A stretch of DNA of 64,000 bases from Opisthocomus hoazin (taxonomy: Eukaryota > Chordata > Aves > Opisthocomiformes > Opisthocomidae). Numbering within the stretch: position 1 is the first letter of the stretch; every line of letters begins with the position of its first letter. This document shows, piece after piece, positions 35,401 through 64,000 of the stretch. The stretch spans positions 23,731,514-23,795,513 of the forward strand of contig NC_134416.1 of assembly GCF_030867145.1 (NCBI RefSeq). Reading direction: 5' to 3'. The translations under genes and the position numbers were made by a program. The notes beneath the pieces are model-generated. The model saw nothing but the letters and a program-made list of their open reading frames with translations. It was not told the DNA's origin and did no database searches.

Positions 35401-35679
35401 ATCACAAGCCGATGGATGGGCACATTTTCAAAACAGCCCTGTGTGTTTCATATCCCAGGGTGTGCAGGGCAGGCTGGAGCAAGGTGCCCTGAGAACCCCG
35501 CCAGATCCTCCTGAAAGCCTGGTTCTGCTTTCTCCAGACAGAGTCCGGATCGGAAAGGGCCCAGAGCCAGCTCCCTGCCACCGGCCTGCGTGCTGGCTCG
35601 CTGCTCTCGCTGGATGTTGGTGCTCTGCTGGAGCGTAGGAGGAGCTACCAAGGGCAGAGAGGGCAAGTCCTCTGGTGTC

Positions 35680-35689
35680 TATTTAAATA
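35680..35689 (+). promoter_or_regulatory. TATA-like element upstream of DPYS ATG
   Basis: TATTTAAATA lies about 130 bp upstream of the DPYS ATG at 35820. Start of transcription about 30 bp downstream would give a 5'UTR near 100 nt without any upstream exon. This is an alternative to the CpG-island start and would skip the candidate exon at 34631. Confidence 0.35.
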
Positions 35690-35819
35690 TCGCTGTGTGG
35701 GGTGCGTTTAGGGTCATTTGGAGGTAACCCGCTGCTCTGGGAGAAGGGTGGGCAGTGAAATACCCTCAAGCAAGAGCACCTTTCTGAGCTGAGGCCTCGC
35801 TCTTGCCTTCCAGGCTCCC

Positions 35820-54467
<18,648 letters not shown>

Positions 54468-57400
54468 GTATGTATGGATAATGATTTCCTCCCATCCAGC
54501 CTCTCTGCAGGAAAAAAGATCTCAAAGCCTCTGTACAGCAAGGAGTCTTTGGAGTGAGGTTTTGGTGGCTTTTAGTAGCACTTCACGTGGTTTATTTACA
54601 GGTTATTTGTCTCCTACAATAGTGTATGTAAGCACTAGATGAACTTAAAAAAATTCTCCTAGACTGCTGACTAAGAGCAAAAATGACAAGGTCTGTACAT
54701 TATGCTACCACAGCTTGGTATCCTAAGAGTAAATATAACCAGTTTGGGACCTCAGAGTAACTCTCTTAAATGCTAGAGTATGTTTAACTTCCTCCCACTG
54801 CAAAGAGAAGGGAGAGGAGCCTGTGTTCCTGCAAGATGACCCATTGCAAGCTTGTTTTTTGAACTTACAGCTGCTTCAAACATATTCAAAGGTGGTCAGG
54901 ATGCATGGTGAAAGTGTGGGGTCTTGTTCTCCTGATGTCTTCTCCCTAGCTGATAGAGCAAATACAGTAGTAGAGCCAGAAGTGAGCTTAGTTCTGAAGC
55001 TCAAGTTGTACATCCTTATGCTTTTAGTTAAGGAGTTTTCTGATTTTGTGCACAGTAAGTCTGCTAGAAAAGAGCTTGTCACACCGACAGATGCGCAAAA
55101 GGTGTGCTCATGTTTCACCCTGCATGACTTGATGCCACGCTACATTTTTGCTGTAAAGGGCATGCATTATCTTTCTGGGAGCCTCAGCTCACACAGAATG
55201 CTGTGCATTACAGCTGATTTCCTGTCTTCAGGTATATTCACACCATCAGTCAGCTCCATACTAAGGCAACTATAAACATCTCAAGAAATAAACATCTTGA
55301 GTCTTGCTCTGTCTCCCGTGCTCACCCTGCTCTTGTTTAAACTGCCTGGAAATGGTCTGGCAATCGGCTGTCAGAGAGCCAGGTCAACTGGGGAGTTGTC
55401 TTTCTCAGCTGAGCAGCCTGTGGGCTGTGTGAGTACATCTCCACTGTTCAAGTGCTGAGCAGGTTGGCTTAAATCTGCAGGCACTTTAACAGCTGAGTCT
55501 TGCATCTGACCACATCAAGCCCTGCACATAGCAGCAGCAGCAGGAGGTCAGGAAGTGTGCTGGGAGAGGTGCTTTTGTCTTGGGCTCAGCTCTGGTGAGC
55601 AGTGTGAGCATAAAACTGCCCTCAAGGCACACATTGACCCTCCTTGAAATCTCTTCATCAGTGTCATCCAAATAGTAAATCCACAGAACATAGCATTTGC
55701 TAACCCTAGATGAGCTTTGTTGGGTGTTGGGCATGATGGCAGTATGGCCAACTTTCATCAAGGTATCACCATGTTTGGTGTTGCTAAACCCTGACCTGTC
55801 GTAACTCTGATGGCATTAGATTTTCAGCCTTTGTTTCTTAATAAAAGAATTGAAAGCTCCCTCATGGTAGAGGGAAATTTTGAAACATAACTGGGCAAAT
55901 CTGATTTTGGAAGCCAAACAGAGGAAAAAAAGCCCTAATCCTAGATGTACTTTACACAAACAAAGTTTTTTGAACGATCTCCTAGTTTTTGAATATTTGA
56001 TAATGTAATTCTCAGTCATTTCAGTATATTCATGAGTATGAAAAATGTGTGAGTGCAAGGAAAAGCATTCTGTGTTTTAAGCTGCAAAGCTTGAGGACAT
56101 GGAGGTAGCTATTCAGAAGTCCCACAGAAAACTGGCAGCACCAGCAAAAGAAGTTTTAGGAGTGTCAACCCCAATAAACATAGAAGCCTGCCCAGTGCTG
56201 GGTCAGAGAGATTTTTGTGTGCATGATGCCTTCTGGCATGCTGAGCAAGCATATTTTGAGATATTAGCAGTGAACTATTTCAGAACAGTGGAGCTATGAA
56301 CTCTGATTAAAAAAAACCCTGAAACATTCTTTTCTGAGCTCGCTTCCTCTCTGCCTGGGGACAAATGAATCTAGAAGGATAGCAGAGTTCTGACACTGTC
56401 ATCAAGGTGCTTTGTCAGCTCCTGAAATTATTTATCTTTTTGCCTCCCTAACATTTATTCTGCCTTCCTTCACTCTCTGATGAGTACTCTAATTGCCTTT
56501 TTGCCCACGGAAGCTGTGAAGGGGCAATTTTTCTTCAAATATTTTTTCAAATATTAAACTGTCTTTTCTTACTAAGCAAGCTGATTTTAAGTTCAATCAA
56601 TACTTTTTTCCTGATCTGGTACTGTTACCATTGTTTATCCCTTTGGCTCTGCTGGGAACAAGCCTCTCTGCAGGTACAATTGTGTGAACTACATGAGCAA
56701 GTATAAATAACTCTCACTAGTGCTTGTCTATTCATTTCACTAGAAATCCTGAAGAGGGCACAAACAGCCCAGCAGAAGAAAGGGATCTAGCTGATGGACT
56801 TCAACCATTTAAACTATTACACAAGGTTCAGCCTCCTGCTTTTGTTGACTCTGGGGAGTGATTTTCAGTTTCACAATAGGCTTGTTCCTCTTTCTTGCAA
56901 AGTCCTTCCTCTTTTGAGCACGACTTTTTTTCTTGTTTGTAAATCTAGATCTTGTAAGAGGAAAATGCAATTTTCTAGTTCTGATTTGATGCTGTGTTGC
57001 TGTAGTCTTAAAATACTGACTGATACTAGCCTGAAGAGTTAGACAGTTGCTGAAGTATTGCTGAGGGGAACTGGTATTATCACAATCTGTCGGAGAAAGT
57101 CTACAGGGAAGTTTCCGAAGTCATTCTGAAAGGTAGTGAAACTCTTCAAAATGTAAAAACATACATCCCTACAAAATCGGCTGCATTTCCCCTCCTACAT
57201 CATTGCACTATAGCAACAAGTTGGGTGCTATCTGGGCATTCAGGATTTGCTCTTTCTATGTTGCAAAAGCCTAGTGAGCTCAACGTGATAGCTTTGCAAG
57301 CTGGGAGCAATTGCAGTTCAAGGTTCCATTTCCAGCACTCTGCCACTTTAGCTGAGGCTTTCCTTCTACAGGTCAGCTTCGTTGACTTGCCTACTTCTGT

Positions 57401-57832
57401 AGCATTTTCTGATAATTTCTGTAGAATATACATACAGATATCAGATTTGCTACTGTATTTAAAGGCTTCTAAATACTGGTTTTAGCGGGTCTGCATGAAA
57501 GCAAGTAGTATTGGGAAGAAACACATTAAGTGTATAAATTCATTATAAACTGCATTAGAAAAGATGGGTTGTGACTTCTGCCAGGTTAGGTCTATTTCTC
57601 AGCTTATACTTATTGCATATTAATTAAAGTACACACAAATACAAGAGAGACTTGTTGGTTTGTTGCAGCCATGTGCTACCAAACATCATCTTGCAGACCT
57701 CAACACCCTCAGCATCTCAATTACAGCCTTTGCATACAGGATTGTTTTGTGAGAAATCCTTGGAAAAACGCTTATAGGCAGCAGGTGTGTACTCACTGCA
57801 CTGTATTATTTGAATTTGAACTTTGATCAAGA

Positions 57833-58171
57833 ATGTTCACCAACTTCTTTCAGCTGCACACAAATAATATAACAGCCCAAGTCTGTGAAACAAAAGCAAC
57901 TGTAAAGACTGTTCGAGAAGGAGAGGACATAGAAAGCATGGAAACGTCACCTGTCAGCAAGTCAGTGTCCTCTATAGCTGATGCCTTTACCTATTTGAAA
58001 GCAAGCAAGAATACCAAATCTCTAGGGCTTGTTTCAGAAACGCTCAGCAAGGAATCTAAATACTGCAGTACCCAATTCAGACCATGGAAAGAGCTGAGCA
58101 TCCCTTGTAAAATAGGAGCAGAAGGTGTTAAAGATATCATAAGAGACGTTCAGCAGGCTGGCAGATATTAG
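57833..58171 (+). other. Unassigned open reading frame, possible terminal exon
   Basis: A 112-codon frame that I do not recognise. A TTCTTTCAG acceptor-like sequence ends at 57853. The downstream frame is Ser-, Lys- and Glu-rich with codons that look unremarkable for this genome (SSIADAFTYLKASKNTKSLG). It stops at TAG 58169, and AATAAA follows at 58177-58182 and again at 58210-58215. It could be the last exon of a nested transcript or alternative DPYS end, a decayed retrocopy, or chance. Its length alone is not significant in a window this size. Confidence 0.25.
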
Positions 58172-59269
58172 GGCTCAATAAACTCACTGTAGCCTGTCAA
58201 AGCCTTGCAAATAAACCCTGGATCAGGCCCCAAAGGCAAGATAAAACATTCATAGGGATAAAAAATTGTCTTGAATGGAGTTTAGCTTTCTAAGTCCAGC
58301 CACTTCATTCTAACAACATGCAGTCTGGGAAGCCTCACCCACCAGGTTTTTTCCACTCACCAAATATAGCCTAAAAGTGAGCTACTTTGGAACACAGAGG
58401 CAGAGCTAGCTGTGCGGGTAGCAGTTCCTCGCCCCTCCTCCTTGGGCTCCACTGGAGTAGCTCTCTTTGGGAGGCCCAGCATGTGCCCTGCATGTGCTGC
58501 TGGAGCTGGGCTCAGCCCTGAGCACGGCAGCGATGCTGCAGCCCCCGGTGCGCAGCTGTGGGAGCAGGGTCCCTGGTTAGCAGAAAAGGCAGGAGTCCCG
58601 AGGTGAGGAGGGGAGAGAGGAAAAGGACAAGTTACTCTGTAATCTACCTGCTATGACATGACTACGGAAGATGTAGTTTCTAGCCCCTATTTCCAGTGTT
58701 GTTTATGTATTTTAGAGGAAACTGTCACTGGATGCAAATCAGTGAGAAGTCAGAGTGCCCCAATCTGTTGGTGTATGTTCCCTCAAAGCCTTTGTTTGAA
58801 TGTAGGCATGTTTATGGAGAGATCTTTTGCATCTGTTAGAATCAAAATCTGCAGCTTATGTCTGTCTCATTTGTAGTCAAGTCTTCAGCCTCAGAGGCTT
58901 AAGTGGGGACGAGTTACAACACTTAAGCACTCTTTGCCAAGCAACTGCCTGTAATTTTTCATACCGTGAAAGAGGGAGAAACTAAGATGTTAGCAAATGG
59001 TTAGAATAAATGATGCTGCAACTGTCTTACTCTTTTGATGAAAGAGCATAATTTTGAATACTGAATATATGGATAACTGCATCTAGACACAATGAGGCAA
59101 AATGAAATAATGTGGCATACAAATGTGTATGCATAGGACAAGTATGTTCTGGCATTTTCAATAGCCCCATACTCTATTGCACAAGTGCAAGACTATGCAT
59201 GCATGAATGTACACTAATTCACTAGAATCAGAGTTCCTGTCAAAGACCTGTTATCTCAAATTAAGGGGT

Positions 59270-59544
59270 CATAGAGAAAGAAACAAGAGGCACTAATTAA
59301 AATACAGGAAATTCCATTTAAACATAAGAAAGATTTTTTTTTTTTTTTTCTTTCTGTGAGGGTGATCAAACACTGTCACAGGTTGCCTGAAGAGACAGTG
59401 GAGTCTCCATCTTTGGAGGTACTTAAAACCCAACTGGACATGGCCCTGAGGAACCTACATTGACTGACCCCAATCAGAGCAGAGGGCTTGGAATAGATGA
59501 TCTCCAGAGATGCTTTCCAACCACAATGACTCTGTGATTCTGTG
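59270..59544 (+). mobile_element. CR1 LINE 3' end, diverged
   Basis: A forward CR1 tail. Landmarks are ATTCCATTTAAACATAAGAA, GAGGGTGATCAAACACTG, CAGGTTGCCTGAAGAGACAG, GGAGTCTCCATCTTTGGAGG and the terminal octamers TGACTCTGTGATTCTGTG. A T17 run at about 59334-59350 has expanded inside it. Confidence 0.9.
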
Positions 59545-62500
59545 AACTGTAACAAAGCAAGCCTCTCTGAGACAGTATAATGTACGTTTCCCTAGTAACT
59601 TGCTGTCTCGCAAAATGTCAGCTACTCTCTTTAGATAACTGAATCATAGAAATGTTACAAAAAAAAAATCTTTCTTATTTTCTCCTGATATAACCTTGCC
59701 TTTTTCTCCTCAGTAATCACTTCAAGATCTTCTTTAGTCATTGAATAGACTCATTTGTATTTTCCTCTCTTTTTATGCTTTTCTGCAAGCTTAATTTCTC
59801 ATTACTCATTCCCTCCTGCCCACTATACAGTTAGCCATTTTTCACTTCCCTCCTGTATCAGCTTGGAGTGATGGATAGGACCAGACTGATGGCATTGTTG
59901 ACAAATGAATTACTTATCATAATCAGGAAAATAATTTTGTTGTCATTCTCTACCCATCTTAAAATGATGAATTTTAGGAGACGCGATTGCATGAAATAAA
60001 GATCTCATCCCTCAATAAGTCACTTTGACTTGGAGCTCCTGAACATTAACTTCCTACCTCTTCTTGCATCTGTTATTTTATCCACAAATCTCCTCACTTC
60101 ATATAGCTACTCAAAGGCAGTGCTTATTTAAAGAAATTTTTAAGAGGCTAGGAATACAACTTTATGAATAGCTGCTTGCATATATTTTCTTGTGCAGTTA
60201 CTGCAGTTCCTTAATGTAAAATACGGTGTGGTGGTTTTAATCCATGTTATAGGTTTATAGGTAGAATTTTTGCACATGAATTTTAAGACTTTCTCTATCT
60301 TCTTTTTCTTCTCTTTGTACTCCCTCCTTTGCTTTTCTTTTTAAGAAAACTGACTTTTAAACATTAAAAAAGTTCAACTTAATTATTGTCATAAATGAAT
60401 GGTGTCTCAAGATGACACAGAAAGGTGAACCATTGATTTATTTTTTTCTAGATTTTAGAAAAGTGGGTTAAGAATATGGAGAGTTCAAAGGCATCTGAAA
60501 ATAATGTGAAGAGACAACTCACAAACGCTGATACTATCCTCAGCAAACTGGCATTTCTTACCTACCCCTAGCTCTGAAAAGCTTAGAGATACTGCACTGT
60601 AAGCACTGAGAGAAGTTGCTTACAGCTCAAATACTCACTCTTACATAAGTTGGTTTTCTATGGCAGCTGTCAACGAAGCAATTTTCAACAACAGACTGGG
60701 GTCATTTTAGCTGCCTTTATTACTATACTTTAAATTAATTAAGTAATTATAAAATAGATGTCCTCCCTTTACTGAGGTTTTGAACAGCTATTCTTGCCTA
60801 AGGGCTGTTGACTACAGAATTCCTTCATATTCCTGTACCTGGAATTTTTTAAAAAGACATATGCATTCAATTTCTACTGAAAGTAATTAATTTTTTCATT
60901 TTCTTGTGCCCCTTTTGAAAATTAAAGTAAGAATCCTCACAGCAGTCAAAGTTTAGGTTCTAGAGTCACTCTAGTCTGACATCCACCTTCACTGGGCTGA
61001 TGTATCTTCATTATGACAAGTAGAAGATCACTGCAAATGTCTAATGGTTTCCCTTCATCCAGTTCCCCCTTCTGCCTGACTGTAACTCACTATTTAGTAT
61101 TTCAGGCTCTGACTGAGACGTAGACATGTTTCTGATGCTTCTGGTTTGTGTTTGACTTGAAATGAAAACTGGTACCTCTAACTCCTTAACAAAGCTTCAG
61201 GGCATAACTTTTGAGTTGACCACCTGTACAGTCTTTAATTTCATCCTACAGCTTGCTGCATTGGTCTAATCTGATGCTTTTTTCTAAATATGAAACTTCA
61301 GTTTGTAGTTTATTTAGATAAAATATGCTAGGAGAGGCAGTAAAGCCCTTTCTCACATAAAGCATAAGTAAGTACAGGATTATTAGTCACTGAATCCTCA
61401 CACAGTCAGAGAAAATCTGGTAATTGCTGTTACACTACAATAATTGCTGTTTGACTGTAAATTAGTTGGACAGAAGCACTGGATTGAAAAAAGACAATTT
61501 CAGAAGCAGTCTTCCTATTTGGTACTAGAGAAATATCATTTTCTATATTGATAGCCTAAAACCTCTTTGCAAGACAGGTGTATCTAAAGCAGCTGAAGTG
61601 AATTACATGGAAATACTGATGTAAGTAGGAACGAAACAGGGCTTGATGTCTTTGCAGCATCCTCTTTGCAGAGGAGAATGTCATTTTAAATGTTGAAGTA
61701 ATCATTCTGACCTCAGTCTCCATTTAAGAAAGGGCTGTCTTAAACAAGAGTTGCTGTAATTTAGAAAGAGAATTAGAGAATTTTACAAATTTTACAACAA
61801 AACTCTAATTCAGGTCTTTGAAACCTGGAGTCAGAATATGCTTTCTCATGTGGAGTAATCCTTTACGTCAGACATCACTCAGGATGCTGGAGATGACTGT
61901 ACGTTATACTACTACAAGTGGCAGTCTTGGTTTCTTTGATTATAAGTGGGTTACAGCCATTCTTGCCATCAGCTGAGTGGTCAACAGTTTTCAGACATTT
62001 GGAGCAAACACTGGAATTTCGCTAAGATTCCCAGCAAGCGACCTGCCACTGAAATAGCTGATATAGCAGTAAACAGTCTGTTGCTGAGATGTGAGCTTCA
62101 GACCCAAGCACCCATACCATCTAGTTCTGTTTTGATTGGTTGCTCACTTGCTACCTGACACTTTCATTGCCATCGATAATGTCAAAGGTTTAAATCTCAA
62201 CACAGACAAATTTTGGTGATCTCCATCAGTGACAATGTGCTTCACCTTCAAAAAGGGCAGTGTGATCTAAGGCTTGTTTCAATAGCAGAGTTATAAATGA
62301 ATTCTATACAAGTTTGTTGTTGAGATGAGCTCTGATAAATGTGTTTTGTCATATTGTAAAGTTTATCTGTACAAATAGATATTACTTTTAAGTGTGCTAA
62401 CTTCTGTTCATTTTGTATCTTTTTATGGAGGATGTATTTACCTCTGAGGTGTGTTTATCCCGAGTAATCCTGCTCTAGCACATTTAAACATCTCATAAGA

Positions 62501-63393
62501 TGAGTTGAAGAGTTGTCTTATGTTTCTGTTCATTTTCGCAAATTACCTTTTCCATTTTTCTTTTTGTGTCCCCGTGCTATTGTGCAAATAGATATTATTT
62601 ATACCCAGAGAATGCTAAAGATAATTATATTACAGTTGTTCTTACTGTTCTAGCAACTGCACCCATAAGGGTAATACAATAAGCTAGAGGAATATGTTCA
62701 CAAACTCTTTGTAGGGCTATTATAACACCCATCGATAAAGTTGTTCGACAGCATTCATAGGACCGGTGAATGCAAGAGAGGTCTGACTTCCATTGCTCAC
62801 TCTTTCCACTGTGAATCTACAAGACGATGCTGATACTGGTGAGCAGGCATGCACAAGTTTTCCGTCCAAGGTGCGTTGAATAAGGAAAAGTTTTTATTCC
62901 TATGGGCAGACTGGTCATAGAGAGTATTTCTATATGTACAGCCTTTGAACAGTAATCTACCACCAAGATTTAAATATAGCCCTTAGTAGAACCAATTACT
63001 CTTAGTTCAACAGAAAGAAAGAAAAAAACAGAATGAAAGGAAAACTAAGTATCCTTCCACAAATTCTTTTTTCCTAGGTATAAGTAATCATTTGAAATAT
63101 TTGATATGTGATTAATTTTGAAAATGACTATACTTCAAGAAGGATGTAGATTTTGTTGTGGTTTTCTTGTTTTGAGAAGGATGTTAAGTAAAGTTTTAGA
63201 AAATTCCAAATAAATCGATATTTTAATCTATTAATATTTCATATTACTTTTGACTTTTATAATTCTTTTGCAAAAGATCGAGTCTCTGGAATAATGTGAA
63301 TGCATGATAGGTTTTTGATTGTGTGAGCACCCATTCTGGAAACTTCTGACTGATAGCAAAAGCATGAAGCTTCCTTCTTTTCAGAAATTGCAG

Positions 63394-64000
63394 ATCATAG
63401 AACCATAGAATGGTTTGGGTTGGAAGGGACTTTAAAGATCATCTAGTTCCAACCCCCCTGCCATGGGCAGGGACACCTTCCACTAGACCAGGTTGCACAA
63501 AGCTCCATCCAGCCTGGGCTTCAACACTTCAGGGAGGGGCAGCCACAGCTTCTCTGGGCAACCTGCTCCAGTGCCTCACCACCCTCATAGTAAAGAACTT
63601 CTTATATCTAATCTAAACCTACCCTCTTTTAATTTAAAGCCATTACCCCTTGTCCTATCACTCCATGCCCTTGTAAAAAGTCCCTCTCCAGCTTTCCTAT
63701 AGGCCCCCTTCAGGTACTGAAAGGCTGCTCTAAGTTCTCCACGAAGCCTTCGCTTCCCCAGACTGAACAGCCTCAACTCTCTCAGCCTTTTCTCACAGGA
63801 GAGGTGCTCCAGGCCTCTGATCACCTTCATGGCCCTCCTCTGGATCTGCTCCAACAGGTCCATGTCTTTCCTGTGCTGAGGGCTCCAGAACTGGATGCAG
63901 GACTCCAGGTGGGGTCTCAGGAGGGCGGAACAGAGGGGCAGAATCCCCTGCCTCGACCTGCTGGCCACACTGCTTTGGATGCAGCCCAGGTTACAGTTGG
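63394..64000 (-). mobile_element. CR1 LINE, runs off the window
   Basis: A reverse-oriented CR1 whose 3' octamers (ATCATAGAACCATAGAATGG on the plus strand) are at 63394. The minus-strand frame from 63968 down to 63585 gives polymerase C-terminal sequence ([40 protein letters not shown]) without a stop. It then stops early relative to the end of the CR1 ORF. The 5' part lies outside the window. Confidence 0.95.

Larger units (their letters stand above)
54468..64000 (+). other. DPYS: DPYS intron 7 (5' part)
   Basis: Sequence after exon 7 to the window edge. Scanning for the conserved exon 8 peptides (HHQAVNFNIFEG, EYIYKRIKQRD) gave nothing, so the intron is longer than 9.5 kb. It contains an unassigned 112-codon frame at 57833-58171, CR1 copies at 59270-59544 and 63394-64000, and otherwise unique AT-rich sequence. 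A 150-codon frame at 54823-55275 has no recognised domain. Confidence 0.75.

Noticed and set aside
54823..55275. 150-codon plus-strand frame in DPYS intron 7
   Set aside because: No recognisable domain, and a rough stop-codon estimate predicts a few frames of this length by chance over six frames of 64 kb.

Overview
This window comes from a bird nuclear genome. The evidence is two spliced vertebrate genes with canonical GT-AG introns, several copies of the avian CR1 LINE (3' octamer tails and the C-terminal reading frame of its polymerase ORF), and two solo LTRs whose TG...CA ends, 5-bp target duplications and shared internal motif fit avian ERVL-type elements. The species cannot be fixed from the sequence. 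The pair LRP12 and DPYS, adjacent and on the same strand, matches the order on human 8q22.3, so the block is syntenic between birds and mammals.

Layout. Positions 1-25280 hold LRP12 (+ strand) from inside intron 1 to the 3' end. Coding exons 2-7 are at 6273-6329, 13489-13624, 15004-15206, 19883-20984, 21575-21707 and 22928-23788, followed by an AU-rich 3'UTR. Exon 1 (5'UTR and signal peptide) lies upstream of the window. Positions 25281-34430 are intergenic: two solo LTRs in opposite orientation (30863-31457, - strand; 31882-32295, + strand) and a CR1 copy ending against a CpG island. Positions 34430-64000 hold DPYS (+ strand): CpG-island promoter region, a candidate extra 5' coding exon, a 41-bp minisatellite, then coding exons at 35820-36089, 40324-40482, 42594-42773, 43905-44094, 51059-51215, 52208-52349 and 54325-54467. 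The last ~105 codons (exons 8-10 of the mammalian gene) are beyond the window. Intron 7 fills the remaining 9.5 kb and ends inside another CR1 copy.

Function. LRP12 is a single-pass membrane protein of the LDL-receptor-related group (CUB, two LDLa, CUB, three LDLa, transmembrane helix, long cytoplasmic tail). DPYS is cytosolic dihydropyrimidinase, the second enzyme of uracil and thymine breakdown. All its zinc ligands and the carbamylated-lysine position are present. The two genes are neighbours by conserved synteny and have no known joint function.

No wholly new system was found. The observations most worth checking are a possible in-frame upstream exon that would give avian DPYS a 33-residue N-terminal extension, the two well-preserved solo LTRs upstream of DPYS, a pair of near-identical same-orientation CR1 copies flanking the first DPYS exon, and an unassigned 112-codon frame with an acceptor-like start and an immediate AATAAA inside DPYS intron 7.
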